A stretch of 64,000 nt of DNA from Methylomarinum vadi (GTDB lineage: Bacteria; Pseudomonadota; Gammaproteobacteria; Methylococcales; Methylomonadaceae), in assembly GCF_000733935.1 (NCBI RefSeq), contig NZ_JPON01000001.1, forward strand, positions 2,907,501 to 2,971,500, in the 5' to 3' direction. Below the pieces are notes generated by a model that was given only the letters and a program-made list of their open reading frames with translations, made no database searches and had not been told where the DNA came from. The position numbers and the translations under genes were made by a program. Positions 29,444 through 38,759 of this stretch are shown one piece after another (position 1 is the stretch's first letter; every line of letters starts with the position of its first letter).

Positions 29444-30481
29444 TTATCGATAGCGTTTGCTCATTTCCCGTAACGGCACGGCCTTGATCTTGCCGGCATG
29501 CCCGGCGGAACCGAAAGCTTCGTAACGCGCCTGGCAAAGGGCCTGCATCGCATCCCTGGCGGCCTGGTAAATCTTGCGCGCGTCCAACTCGGAGGCGTGT
29601 TCCGGTTGGGCGATGAAGCGGCGAATGGCGCCTGTCGAGGCCATGCGCAAATCGGTATCGATATTGATTTTACGGACCCCGTATTTGATGCCTTCGACAA
29701 TTTCGTCGACCGGCACGCCATAGGTTTGCGGAATCTCTCCGCCGTACTCGTTGATGACTTGCAGCCAATCCTGCGGCACCGAACTCGAACCGTGCATGAC
29801 GAAGTGGGTATCGGGCAGGCGTTTTTGCAGTTGTTGCAAACGGCTGATGACGAGCACTTCGCCGGTGGGCGGTTTGCTGAATTTGTAGGCGCCATGGCTG
29901 GTGCCGATGGCGACGGCCAGGGCGTCCACTTGCGTTTGTTTGACGAATTCGACCGCCTCGTCGGGGTCGGTCAGCAAACGGCTGTGGTCCGGTTGCCCGG
30001 ACGACTCTTGTTTGGCGGCGCCGGCTTGCACTTCCAAAGACCCCAGGCAGCCGATTTCGCCTTCGACCGAGACGCCGCAGGCATGCGCCATCTTGACCAC
30101 GGTGCGCGTCACGTCCACGTTGTATTCGAAAGAGGCGGGGGTTTTCATGTCTTCCAGCAGGGAGCCGTCCATCATTACCGAGCTGAAGCCGGACTGAATC
30201 GCCTGGGCGCAAATGTCGGGCGAGGGGCCGTGGTCGCGGTGCATGACGACGGGAATATGCGGGTATTGCTCCACGGCGGCCTGAATCAAATGGCGTAAAA
30301 ATACTTCGCCGGCATAGCGGTTGGCGCCGGCCGAACCCTGCATGATGACGGGGCTATCGCAGGCATCGGCCGCCTGCATGATGGCTTGGACCTGCTCCAT
30401 GTTGCTGACATTGAAGGCCGGAATGCCAAAGCCATGCTCCGCCGCGTAATCCAAAAGTTGTCGCAATGACACTAACGCCAT
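29444..30481 (-). CDS. fba: Class II fructose-bisphosphate aldolase (Calvin/RuMP type)
   Basis: 345 residues. Zn2+-dependent cleavage and condensation of fructose-1,6-bisphosphate, used in glycolysis/gluconeogenesis and in formaldehyde-fixing cycles. Signatures are [21 protein letters not shown] with zinc-binding histidines near 80-85, [23 protein letters not shown] and KINIDTDLR. The length matches the cbbA-type class II enzymes. Monocistronic, with a hairpin element just upstream. Confidence 0.95.
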   Translation of the reverse strand: MALVSLRQLLDYAAEHGFGIPAFNVSNMEQVQAIMQAADACDSPVIMQGSAGANRYAGEVFLRHLIQAAVEQYPHIPVVMHRDHGPSPDICAQAIQSGFSSVMMDGSLLEDMKTPASFEYNVDVTRTVVKMAHACGVSVEGEIGCLGSLEVQAGAAKQESSGQPDHSRLLTDPDEAVEFVKQTQVDALAVAIGTSHGAYKFSKPPTGEVLVISRLQQLQKRLPDTHFVMHGSSSVPQDWLQVINEYGGEIPQTYGVPVDEIVEGIKYGVRKINIDTDLRMASTGAIRRFIAQPEHASELDARKIYQAARDAMQALCQARYEAFGSAGHAGKIKAVPLREMSKRYR

Positions 30482-30513
30482 GTTCGGTTCTCCTTAGTTT
30501 GCTTGTAAAGTCA

Positions 30514-30602
30514 TCGCACTTCAAAGTTCGGTTCATTTTATGCCCTCATCCAGCCTTCTCCCAGAGGGCGAAGGTATTTAGGTGCCGAACTTTGAAGTGC
30601 GA
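30514..30602. repeat. Inverted-repeat-bounded 89-bp element
   Basis: TCGCACTTCAAAGTTCGG at 30514-30531 and its exact reverse complement at 30585-30602 bound a core with CCCTC...GAGGGCGAAGG. The arms are 18 bp and perfect. It looks like a small non-coding palindromic (MITE-like) insertion in the fba upstream region. Confidence 0.7.
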
Positions 30603-30863
30603 ACAGTATTTATTGATCGTTTGTGATATTTCGGCGCAGAGGTGTCCGTCAGAGGACGCCGTTCACCCAAAGTGGCATATTTTACCCTGGCTGCCAGGGA
30701 TAATGTTAACGGAGGACCTATTGATTTAAGTCCGGCTGGGCGACATTGAATAACGCAATAAGGCTGTCGCAGGCGATAGCCCGTGAATTCGGCGCCGTCT
30801 TGTCGTACCCGCTAACACTGCGCGGCGACAAGGCGGCAAAATTGGCTTATTCGTCCGGATAGG
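30603..30863. other. Intergenic stretch between fba and the RoxA-like gene
   Basis: No gene with a credible start and codon pattern is seen. A TACCCTGGC-TGCC-AGGGATA hairpin lies near 30684-30702. Nothing else is recognised. Confidence 0.4.
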
Positions 30864-32804
30864 TCATAAGGTTTTAAGGTATTCCACCAGCGCCCAGCGT
30901 TGCTCCTCGTCGATCGGCGGCAACCATTCCAGCATGAAATTGCCGTCGCCATCGCGCATGGCTTTACCGTCGGCATCGCGTTTGATGACCGGCGTACGGC
31001 CGGCGGCGTATTCGTGGCCGGTGTTACTGTTACTGGGTAATAAGGTGTCGAATTCGAACAAGTCGGGGTAATCGGCCTTGCTTTTGCTGACGAAACCGAC
31101 TTTGACCGGGTCGAATTCGCGGCTGCCCAGCGTGAATTTTTCCGAACGGCAATCGATACCGGGCTGGTTGGCGGTTTCGTTGCAGACCGGCAGAAACAGT
31201 TCGTATAAATTGGCCACCGAACCGTTATGCAGATACGGCGCGGTCGCCCAGATTCCGTTCAACATCCGCCCTTTGTAGGCGGCCAGCGCGGCCTGTTGCG
31301 CTTTAAGCGGAGCGTCTTTCGGCACCACTTCGAAATCGACCCGGCGATCGGTGTGTTTGATCGGATTGTCGAACACCGCCGCCAACAGATCATAGATGTG
31401 TTCCGCCCATCTGCGGACAAAGCTTTTTTCGTGGTCGGGTTCGAGTATGACGCCTTCCACCGCTTTCTGCAGGGCCGGCAATACCGGCGTGACGGGCGGA
31501 AATGTGCGGACCGGTTTCAAGCGGGGGATTTCCTGGCCTTCGAAATAACCGCTTTTTCCCTGATATTGCAGGGCGTTCAGCGCCATGGTCGGATCGGTCT
31601 GGATTTGCCGCAGACTGGCGAATTGGGTGTAAACCCGGCGGTCGTCGGCGCTGCGGTCGAATTTGGCCGGATCGCCGTGGCAGGCGGCGCATTGGTAATC
31701 GTGGAAGACCTTTCGTCCCTTGGCCGCCAGCTCTCGGTCGATAGCCGGCAAAATATGCTCCGGCCAGAGCGGCGATTGCAGTTCGCCCAGTTGCCGCTCC
31801 AGCCTGACCAGGTTGCGGGTATTCGCGGAAGAGAGATAGCCTTTTTTGCCCGGATTTTTCAAGTCGAAGGTGGCGAATACGCCGAGCACCTCGCCGGTAT
31901 TGCGGCCCAGGGGTTCGAGATAGCCTTGCAGTCCGTCGCCGGTGTTGTTGTCGCCTACGCCGTTCCACTGCACGAAATCGCTTTGCGGCGTATCCCATAA
32001 AAACGGATAGCTGACCGGGGCGTTGGCGGGATTGGAATTGTCCACGCCCGGTGCCACCAAATGCTCCAGAATGCGGTTGAAAATACGGCCGAATGCGTCG
32101 AGCCGGGAATAGCCGTAATGCACCAGTTGCCCGCCGTGCCTGGGCGCATTGGTTTCGTTGTAGCGTTTCTTTTCCTGATAAATGGCCTGTAACTTTTCTC
32201 TAGCCTGAGATTCGTCATCGGCGAAACCGGCGGCGATCAGCTTATCGGCCAGGCGCTTGAATTTAGCCTGATCGGCCAGCGTCGCTTGCAAGGCTTTCTC
32301 CAAATCGAGCAACAGGCCTTCGAAGTCGGCCAGGCTAGGGCCGCCGTCGATGCGGATGCCTGTGCCTTGATAGTTGATTTGCGTCGTATGGCAGGCGGCG
32401 CAGGTAAATCCCATGTAGTCTGCGCCCTCGTAAGAGTCCTTGACGAAACCGACCGGCAGGCCGTCGGGGTTGTCGAAACTGGGTAATTGCGGCAGGTAGC
32501 GCAACCGGCTCATGTTGGCCGAACTGCGGAACAATTGGACGCTGTCGGCCTGTTCGAGGTGAAGAAATAGCGGGTATGGGAGAAAATCGGAGCCCTGGGT
32601 GGTATTGTAAAACCACAGGCTGTCGTAGCGGTCCCAGTTTTGCTCCAGATAGACGATTTGCTCGGCCGAATCGCCGAAAGCATCCTTGTCGATAATCTCG
32701 GCATTGCGTTTTTCGTCGATCAACAGCCCTTGGGACATATAGGTGCAGCCGGACACGAGCAGCGCGGCATAGCCGCTCGCCAAGAGAGTTTTTTTTAAGT
32801 TCAT
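30864..32804 (-). CDS. Dihaem c-type cytochrome lipoprotein, RoxA/peroxidase-like
   Basis: 646 residues. Lipoprotein signal ending ALLVSGC. Two c-haem motifs (CAACHTT near residue 133, CAACHGD near 362) and the late ATAPYLHNGSVANLYELF segment match the large dihaem family that includes the rubber oxygenase RoxA and distant cytochrome c peroxidase/MauG relatives. RoxA-type proteins are of similar size, but oxygenase activity cannot be read from sequence alone. Predicted lipid-anchored in the periplasm. The nine-haem cytochrome gene lies about 275 bp upstream on the same strand, so the pair may act in one electron-transfer route. Confidence 0.8.
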   Translation of the reverse strand: MNLKKTLLASGYAALLVSGCTYMSQGLLIDEKRNAEIIDKDAFGDSAEQIVYLEQNWDRYDSLWFYNTTQGSDFLPYPLFLHLEQADSVQLFRSSANMSRLRYLPQLPSFDNPDGLPVGFVKDSYEGADYMGFTCAACHTTQINYQGTGIRIDGGPSLADFEGLLLDLEKALQATLADQAKFKRLADKLIAAGFADDESQAREKLQAIYQEKKRYNETNAPRHGGQLVHYGYSRLDAFGRIFNRILEHLVAPGVDNSNPANAPVSYPFLWDTPQSDFVQWNGVGDNNTGDGLQGYLEPLGRNTGEVLGVFATFDLKNPGKKGYLSSANTRNLVRLERQLGELQSPLWPEHILPAIDRELAAKGRKVFHDYQCAACHGDPAKFDRSADDRRVYTQFASLRQIQTDPTMALNALQYQGKSGYFEGQEIPRLKPVRTFPPVTPVLPALQKAVEGVILEPDHEKSFVRRWAEHIYDLLAAVFDNPIKHTDRRVDFEVVPKDAPLKAQQAALAAYKGRMLNGIWATAPYLHNGSVANLYELFLPVCNETANQPGIDCRSEKFTLGSREFDPVKVGFVSKSKADYPDLFEFDTLLPSNSNTGHEYAAGRTPVIKRDADGKAMRDGDGNFMLEWLPPIDEEQRWALVEYLKTL

Positions 32805-33019
32805 GATGATGTCCCGGTTAACCGACTCGAAAAGATCGGCGGTAGGTTAATGAGGCGTAAGCTGCAACATTGCTTATCGCCTAGATTACACAATCGGGCA
32901 TGAAAACAAATGACCCAAATGGGTCAAATTATCGGTGCCGGAATTTAGGTGGTTGGTTTCACGAACTATTCAGGCTTCAGTAACCCGCCGCAAAGCATGA
33001 TTAGGTATGGGGCTTATGC

Positions 33020-33054
33020 AAAAAAAGCCGCCCGGTTTAGAACCAAGGCGGCTT
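33020..33054 (-). terminator. Rho-independent terminator of the nine-haem cytochrome gene
   Basis: Read on the minus strand: AAGCCGCC, a 15-base loop, GGCGGCTT (with an extra G), then TTTTT. It lies 27 bp after the stop codon of the gene ending at 33081. Confidence 0.8.
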
Positions 33055-33080
33055 GAGTGGGGTAGGTCTTTGTAATTTAC

Positions 33081-34994
33081 TTACGGATTGGGGCCGTCAT
33101 GGCAATCGTAGCAACCGATTTGATGGCCCGCCGCGAACGTTTTCGTTTCTTCTTCGACCCTGAAGATTTTTTCCGTTTTAAGCGCGGACAAGGGCGATCC
33201 CCGGTAATCCGCGCCATGGCAGTAGCTGCAGGATTCAGCGCCGTTATGTTCGGCGACATCCTCGTGCTCCTCGATCCAGGCAGCGCCGATCGTATGCAGG
33301 CCGTGCGGCCCGCCTTCGGCCGTTAACGGAACGTCGGTATGGCACGCGCTGCATTCGTTCACGGTGCCGGCGTGCCCTTGTAGCGCGATGCTTTGCACAT
33401 TGTCGTTTGCCTCGTGCGATGGATAAATCGCATGGGTCGCGCCGTGGCAGGCTTCGCATTGTAAATCGCCGTGGCCGGAGCTGAAGCGGTATAGGTTTTT
33501 GCCCGCTATCGGAGTGTCCGGGTTCGAAGCGAAGGTCTCGTCGGTCCATTGCAACGGTAATCCCTGGGCGTCGATGCCGACGATTTCACGCTGTCCATCG
33601 TGATGGCAGGATTGGCACGTCGGCTCGTCAAGCCAGCCGTCGCGATCGCTGCTGCCGACCTGGCTCATCGAACCGTGGCAGCTTTGACAGGACATTGCCG
33701 GATCTCCATTGCTGTCCTGCGCATTACCCATGGCGCCGCGTAGACATTGCGTCTTCTGGCCCGGGTGGCAGAGATAACAGGATTCGCGGTTGCTGCTGTC
33801 GTCGAGCGTCATCAGGGTATTGGGATCGGTGACCGTGGCATGACTGCCGTGCAAGGCTTGGGTCAACGGTTTTATATCGGAAAACCCTGGGCTTTGTAAG
33901 GCATTGGAACCATGGCAAGACGCGCATAACACCGGTTGGCCGCTATCGGCCGTTGCCAGCAGGCCTGTGCTCAGGTATCCGAAATTGACTAAGGCATCCT
34001 GATACAACGATGTGGCCAGCTGTTTTTCATCATGCAGCTTCAAAATATTTCTTTTCCAATCTTTTTCCGCATCGGCATCGTTGAGCCAACCATCCGCCGG
34101 TTTGGCGGCGTCGCCGGAAAACGAACTGTGACAGGCTTTACAGGTCATTTCGTCGCTGACCGGCAATACCGTTTGCGTGGTGGCCAGTACATTGCCATCG
34201 AGGTCTTTGGCGACGACTTCGACCATCGGATAGAAATTTTTAGTGGAATTATCGTCGATAGGCGTTATCGGTAAACCTTCCGCCTGGAACCAGCCTCGTT
34301 CGGCATTGTATTGCATCGGCTCCGGAGTCAGGCCAGGGGTTGGATTGCCAGGATCACCGTTTAGATTGAGGCCGTAATCGGGGGCTGGATTAGCGCCGAA
34401 CAAGGCCAGCACATAATCCCAGAAATTGGTTTTACCGGCGCTGTAGGTATTGATCGAACCGTGAGTATCCTCTACGGCCTGGTAAGTCAGTTCGACGCCC
34501 TCGCTGACCTGTCCGCCGTTGTTATCGACCAGCTGGGCGATTAAGTTGTTGTAAGGAGGCAAAATGGAAAAAACGGAATAATCCTTGCCGTCCACGCAAT
34601 GCATGCCCAGGTCGTTCCAGGCCAGCAAGCTATAGCCGCCTTGAGTCAGTGGCGGCGGCGCGGAGTTGACGACAGTGACGGGGATCTCGCGGCTGTTTTT
34701 ACGGTCCCTGACGGTAACGGTGGTCGAACCTGTTTTGATCGCCGTTAATGTCACGAGGTCATCGGCAACACTGACTTCGACTAGCGATGTTTCGCCGGAT
34801 TCGGCCGAGAGACTTCCGTAAGCGCCGGAAATGGTCAAGACGGCGCTGGAACCGGCACTCATGCTGACCGAGGACGGCGAAACCTTTAGCGACGATCTCT
34901 CTCGCCTGTGACGGTCCTCGGCTTGTAAGGATAATGCGGCTAATGCTAGCCATAAGAACAGCAAGCTTTTAAGTGTAATGGTAACGCTATTCAT
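33081..34994 (-). CDS. Nine-haem periplasmic c-type cytochrome with N-terminal Ig-like domain
   Basis: 637 residues. A signal peptide (about 1-25, ending SLQAED), then a BIG2-like beta domain (about 35-110; SPSSVSMSAGSSAVLTISG...), an extra beta region, and nine CxxCH motifs in the C-terminal half: CKACH, CASCH, CYLCH, CQSCH, CQSCH, CEACH, CSACH, CSYCH, CYDCH. No C-terminal membrane anchor. Multihaem proteins of this kind carry electrons across the periplasm or to outer-membrane acceptors. The particular family is not recognised. Its own terminator follows. Confidence 0.85.
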   Translation of the reverse strand: MNSVTITLKSLLFLWLALAALSLQAEDRHRRERSSLKVSPSSVSMSAGSSAVLTISGAYGSLSAESGETSLVEVSVADDLVTLTAIKTGSTTVTVRDRKNSREIPVTVVNSAPPPLTQGGYSLLAWNDLGMHCVDGKDYSVFSILPPYNNLIAQLVDNNGGQVSEGVELTYQAVEDTHGSINTYSAGKTNFWDYVLALFGANPAPDYGLNLNGDPGNPTPGLTPEPMQYNAERGWFQAEGLPITPIDDNSTKNFYPMVEVVAKDLDGNVLATTQTVLPVSDEMTCKACHSSFSGDAAKPADGWLNDADAEKDWKRNILKLHDEKQLATSLYQDALVNFGYLSTGLLATADSGQPVLCASCHGSNALQSPGFSDIKPLTQALHGSHATVTDPNTLMTLDDSSNRESCYLCHPGQKTQCLRGAMGNAQDSNGDPAMSCQSCHGSMSQVGSSDRDGWLDEPTCQSCHHDGQREIVGIDAQGLPLQWTDETFASNPDTPIAGKNLYRFSSGHGDLQCEACHGATHAIYPSHEANDNVQSIALQGHAGTVNECSACHTDVPLTAEGGPHGLHTIGAAWIEEHEDVAEHNGAESCSYCHGADYRGSPLSALKTEKIFRVEEETKTFAAGHQIGCYDCHDGPNP

Positions 34995-35218
34995 GATTTT
35001 CTCCAGGCAGACAAATACCTTATGGAAAATAGCGTTAATACGTTAACGAATACTTAAATGCGGTGTTTAAAACTGAAATATTGAATTGGGATCACATATT
35101 ATGACGGCTTCAGGGCGAGAAAGCCTTTAAACCGGCCGCAACCAAAGCGAGAATTGGGCAAGGGCTGAACGCGCTGCAGAAATATGTATCGGCACGGTTG
35201 GATCGCGAATCAACCGCG

Positions 35219-35839
35219 TTACATCAAGCCCAGAACCCGGTAAGAGCCCTTGGTGTTTAATATGATTGTTATGGGGGCGGGCGAATTATTTTCCCAATAC
35301 CAACCATGAGAACCTTCAAAAGGCGCAGTTAAAGTGCCGCTCGATTTATGGTGCGTGCTCACCTTATAGCTCTTGAAGTAACCGGTTGTATCTCCTTTGG
35401 GTTCGCCGTGGAAATCGAAATACAGCTTCGCGCCGTCGGTCGTCCAGGAATATTCCAGCGTCGCGTCTTTCTGCAAATGAAACTTGTATTCCAGTCCTTG
35501 ATTGGCGGGAACGAGGATTTTCACCGAGTCCTGCCATTGCGGAATGGAGGGAGTGTCTGGGGTTTTAGCCGCGATGGCGTTTTTGTTAGTTGCTTCATTG
35601 GACTCCGGACAGGTGGCCGCCTCCGTCTGCGGCAGCGCTAATGGCACAGCCGCCGCCCTAATCGAATTCGTTTCCGCCAGCACGGTCAGTCCCAGCTTCC
35701 TGCCGATGCCGGTCGGGTCGATGCCGTATTCGGCGGGCAGCACGAAAGCAGTCAACACGAATCCGGCGATCAGGGTGGCAAGACTGCTGGCGATGACCAG
35801 GGAGCGCAATGATTGGACGGGAGGCTGGGTATCGTTCAT
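35219..35839 (-). CDS. Transmembrane anchor protein next to HupE
   Basis: 206 residues. One membrane helix (about 15-35), a low-complexity Ala/Thr linker (about 60-95), then a beta-rich periplasmic domain (KILVPANQGLEYKFHLQKDATLEYSW...SHGWYWENNS). I recall this arrangement as the 'transmembrane anchor protein' commonly paired with HupE/UreJ genes. It lies 4 bp after the HupE-like gene here. The domain may bind or present a metal or another envelope protein. Function not established. Confidence 0.65.
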   Translation of the reverse strand: MNDTQPPVQSLRSLVIASSLATLIAGFVLTAFVLPAEYGIDPTGIGRKLGLTVLAETNSIRAAAVPLALPQTEAATCPESNEATNKNAIAAKTPDTPSIPQWQDSVKILVPANQGLEYKFHLQKDATLEYSWTTDGAKLYFDFHGEPKGDTTGYFKSYKVSTHHKSSGTLTAPFEGSHGWYWENNSPAPITIILNTKGSYRVLGLM

Positions 35840-35843
35840 GAAA

Positions 35844-36545
35844 TTATCCGAGTATCAGGTAGCCGGTGAGTTGGTAGCCGAACAGAATCAAGCCGCTGGA
35901 CATCAGCAGCGTATTGGTTGCGGTCGAAAAAGAATAGTAACTTCGGTGTCGGCGCCAAAAATCGAGTGCGATCAAAATGAAGGTCAAGGCCAGGAACTGG
36001 CCCAGTTCGACGCCGACGTTAAAGGCCAACAGGTTTTTCCACAGCCCTGTTTTCGGCAAGGAAAAATCCTGCAGTTTGGTGGCCAATCCGAAACCGTGAA
36101 ACAACCCGAACACCATCACCGCAATCTTGGTATTCGGCTGCAAACCCAATAGACGCTGAAAGCCGCCCAGGTTGTCGAAACCCTTATAAACGATCGACAG
36201 GCCGATGATGGCGTCGATCAGATAAGGGTTGACCGAGATATTGCCTAACACGCCGAACATTAAGGTTAGGCTGTGCCCCAGCGTGAACAGGCTGGCGTAA
36301 AGCAGTACATCGCGGGTGCGGAACAAAAAGAAGATGACGCCGACCAAAAACAGCAAATGATCGTAGCCGGTGACCATGTGCTTGGCGCCGATATACATAA
36401 AGGGGCCGACGGCGATGCCTTGGTTGGCCAGTAAAAATCGCTCGGTGTTTTTATCGACGCCATGAGCGAAGGCAGTCTGGTCGAGGAAAAAGAAAAGCAG
36501 TGGCAAACTGATAAGAAGGAAGAGCTTTCTTGTCGTCATGTCCAA
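35844..36545 (-). CDS. HupE/UreJ family membrane protein
   Basis: 233 residues. Signal-like N-terminus followed by about six membrane helices. Family signatures include GYDHLLFLVGVIFFLFR, LGHSLTL, and FGLFHGFGLA. HupE/UreJ proteins are small-metal permeases, nickel in characterised hydrogenase and urease clusters. No hydrogenase or urease gene is in the window, so the metal is uncertain. The anchor-protein gene follows at 4 bp. Confidence 0.85.
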   Translation of the reverse strand: MDMTTRKLFLLISLPLLFFFLDQTAFAHGVDKNTERFLLANQGIAVGPFMYIGAKHMVTGYDHLLFLVGVIFFLFRTRDVLLYASLFTLGHSLTLMFGVLGNISVNPYLIDAIIGLSIVYKGFDNLGGFQRLLGLQPNTKIAVMVFGLFHGFGLATKLQDFSLPKTGLWKNLLAFNVGVELGQFLALTFILIALDFWRRHRSYYSFSTATNTLLMSSGLILFGYQLTGYLILG

Positions 36546-36707
36546 ACCTTGAATGAATTAAAGACATTGTAGCGTTTATAAAGAGAAAGTCTCAACGAAC
36601 GACCCAATTCATTATTTTTCATAGGTCTTATTCATGCCTCCCGCAATAGCTTTATCACAGGACGGCGGTGCAACGCGGGACGGCCGAGCCGGGCCTTTGC
36701 GGAAAAA

Positions 36708-37301
36708 TTACCCTTCGGGAGCGATCAGTTCGGATACCCGGACGCGCAAGGCCGGCAGCACTTCTTGCTCGAACCACGGATTTTGTTTCAGCCAGCGGTT
36801 GTTGCGGGGACTGGGATGGGGGAGTGGTAAGACTTCCGGCCAATGCGCCCGCCAGTTTTTGACGATTTCGGTCAGGCTATGTTGATTGCCTTGATCCAGA
36901 TGCCAGCCCTGAGCGTAGCGGCCGATCACCAACGTCAGGCGGATATTGGGAAGTTGCGCCAGACAGCGCCGGCGCCATTGTTCGGCGCATTCCGGGCGGG
37001 GACGTAAATCGCCTGACGGACCTTTGCCCGGATAACAAAATCCCATCGGCAGAATGGCGATCAATTCCGGGTTGTAAAATTCCGTCTCGCCGATTCCCAA
37101 CCAGGTCCTGAGCCTGACGCCGCTGGCGTCGTCGAAGGGTTTGCCGCTGTCGTGCGCTTTCAGGCCGGGCGCCTGTCCGGCAATTAAAATCCGCGCCTGC
37201 GAATGCAGTTGCAGAATGGGTTTTGGCGGAAACGGCAAGTAAGAGGCGCACAAGGTGCAGCCTCTCACTTCGTCGAGCAGGGTTCGATAAGGTTTTTTCA
37301 T
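36708..37301 (-). CDS. Uracil-DNA glycosylase family protein
   Basis: 197 residues. Motif A GQAPGLKAHDSGKPFDD (residues about 41-57) and the late HPSPRN motif identify the UDG superfamily, which removes uracil from DNA. It has CTLC near the N-terminus but not the full four-cysteine iron-sulphur pattern of family 4 enzymes, so it belongs with the shorter family variants. It lies 36 bp after the P460 gene on the same strand. Confidence 0.85.
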   Translation of the reverse strand: MKKPYRTLLDEVRGCTLCASYLPFPPKPILQLHSQARILIAGQAPGLKAHDSGKPFDDASGVRLRTWLGIGETEFYNPELIAILPMGFCYPGKGPSGDLRPRPECAEQWRRRCLAQLPNIRLTLVIGRYAQGWHLDQGNQHSLTEIVKNWRAHWPEVLPLPHPSPRNNRWLKQNPWFEQEVLPALRVRVSELIAPEG

Positions 37302-37337
37302 GGCCTACTAAATAACATTCTCGTTATTCGATTACCA

Positions 37338-37955
37338 TCATCTTCCCGTTCCTTGTTCGCCTTTTCCCGCGGCGGCTCGCAACACCGGATAATATTGCAG
37401 GAACATCTGGTCCTTGGCGGCCTTGGCCTGATGACAGGCCATGCAGTTTTCTTCGGGTTGAGCCGAAGCGGATTTGTGCAGTTGTGGACTGTTTTCTATC
37501 GTGAAACGAAAAAAGCCCCAATTACCGTTGGCATCGGGCAGGTGGTGCTTGCTTTTGACCATCGCTTCCAGGCCGATATAGTCGCCCTGAAAATAGCCGT
37601 TGCCGCTAGGCGCCTGTTTGCCGCCGACGCTGACCAGCTCCTTGACGATAACCGTCCCGTCGCGAAATTCGCCGGTTTTTTTCCAGTGATCCCAACTGCC
37701 GGGATCGATGTAGACGTTATGGAATTCGGGGAAGGCGGCCTTGCCGTCATTCATGTCATTCGGCGTCAACGGCGCGCCGATGAAGATCCATTCCCGATAG
37801 CCGCTCGGTCTGATCAGTTGTCCTTTTTTATCGAAACGGGCATGAGTCGAGTTCGTCTGTTGTTCGGCCGCATTCGTGGCCGATGTAAACAGCAATCCGA
37901 GCGGAACGGCGAAGATGATGGAACACAGATTTTTGGATGTGATAGCTGGTTTCAT
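37338..37955 (-). CDS. Cytochrome P460 family protein
   Basis: 205 residues. Sec signal peptide (about 1-29, ending TNAAEQ). The P460 domain includes RPSGYREWIFIGAPLTPND near 50-68 and FHNVYIDPGSWDHWKKTG, and a single haem site CMACHQAKAAKDQMFLQYYPVL near residue 173. Cytochromes P460 carry a lysine-crosslinked haem and oxidise hydroxylamine, protecting methanotrophs and nitrifiers from nitrogen oxides. Which lysine crosslinks is not determined here. The start region faces tetR across three identical-type operator palindromes, so regulation by that repressor is very likely. Confidence 0.9.
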   Translation of the reverse strand: MKPAITSKNLCSIIFAVPLGLLFTSATNAAEQQTNSTHARFDKKGQLIRPSGYREWIFIGAPLTPNDMNDGKAAFPEFHNVYIDPGSWDHWKKTGEFRDGTVIVKELVSVGGKQAPSGNGYFQGDYIGLEAMVKSKHHLPDANGNWGFFRFTIENSPQLHKSASAQPEENCMACHQAKAAKDQMFLQYYPVLRAAAGKGEQGTGR

Positions 37956-37981
37956 GAGGGTGCCTCCTAAAAATGAAATAG

Positions 37982-37999
37982 GTAAACCGATTGGTTTAC
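37982..37999. promoter_or_regulatory. TetR-type operator, site 1 (P460-proximal)
   Basis: GTAAACCGATTGGTTTAC, an 18-bp palindrome with one mismatch. It lies 27 bp from the P460 start codon and is the first of three matching sites in this intergenic region. Confidence 0.8.
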
Positions 38000-38011
38000 G
38001 TGTAAGTCAAA

Positions 38012-38029
38012 GTAAACTCATCGGTTTAC
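38012..38029. promoter_or_regulatory. TetR-type operator, site 2
   Basis: GTAAACTCATCGGTTTAC, same outer half-sites GTAAAC/GGTTTAC as sites 1 and 3. Its start is 30 bp from that of site 1, about three helical turns, so both dimers could lie on the same DNA face. Confidence 0.8.
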
Positions 38030-38044
38030 TTTGTCAAACAAAGA

Positions 38045-38062
38045 GTAAACAAATCGGTTTAC
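38045..38062. promoter_or_regulatory. TetR-type operator, site 3 (tetR-proximal)
   Basis: GTAAACAAATCGGTTTAC. It starts 33 bp from site 2 and lies 63 bp before the tetR start codon, placing it where it can also control tetR itself. Confidence 0.8.
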
Positions 38063-38124
38063 TTTTTTCCTGCCGCTGGTAAGCTGTCGTTATTTAACGC
38101 CGAAAATTCAGATTAACAGGTAAG

Positions 38125-38694
38125 ATGCCGCCTAACACAAAGCAAGACGCCATCGTCGAAACCGCCTTCAGGTTGTTCAAAACGAATGGTTTTTACGCCA
38201 CCGGGGTCGATTTGATCATGCGCGAGGCCGCCGTATCCAAAAGAACGTTGTATAAATACTTTCCGACCAAGAACGAGCTGATTGTGGCCGTGATAAGGCA
38301 CTACCAGAGCAACTATCGGGAGCGCCTGGAGGCTTTGTTGGGGAATGCCAGCGAAAGCGCCAGGGATAAAATCAGGGCGATATTCCATGATGCCGCGACG
38401 TGGTTCGGCGACGTTAATTTTCACGGCTGTTTGGCCGTCAATGCGATGGGCGAATTTGCCGGCAAGGACCAGGCCATCGAAAATGCCTGCCGGCAATTCA
38501 AGCAATGGGAGCTCGGCGTGCTGCAGGAGCTTTGCCATGGCATCGGCGCCCGGCAGGCCGATCAATTGGCCTACAAGTTATGGGTGCTGTTGGAAGGCAT
38601 GTCGGCCATTGCCCAGGTTAACAAGGCAAGCAGTCCGGTGGATATGGTTGCCATGGCCGATGACATCATCGAGATGCATTTGCCGGCACGATAA
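38125..38694 (+). CDS. TetR/AcrR family transcriptional regulator
   Basis: 189 residues. N-terminal helix-turn-helix (AAVSKRTLYKYFPTKNEL near 35-52) of the TetR type, then an all-helical ligand-binding and dimerisation domain. It is divergent from the cytochrome P460 gene with three 18-bp palindromes between them, the classic layout for an autoregulated repressor of the neighbouring gene. It may also control the DUF4336 gene 65 bp downstream. The inducer is unknown; reactive nitrogen compounds or hydroxylamine are reasonable guesses given P460. Confidence 0.9.
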   Translation: MPPNTKQDAIVETAFRLFKTNGFYATGVDLIMREAAVSKRTLYKYFPTKNELIVAVIRHYQSNYRERLEALLGNASESARDKIRAIFHDAATWFGDVNFHGCLAVNAMGEFAGKDQAIENACRQFKQWELGVLQELCHGIGARQADQLAYKLWVLLEGMSAIAQVNKASSPVDMVAMADDIIEMHLPAR

Positions 38695-38759
38695 AATCAG
38701 AAAAATGGAGGTTGAGTTAATTATCCAGTCCGTTTCCAATTCGAGAGCAAGGAGTATAA

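Noticed and set aside
35219-36545. Hydrogenase or urease cluster
   Set aside because: A HupE/UreJ protein is present, but no hydrogenase or urease structural or maturation genes are nearby.
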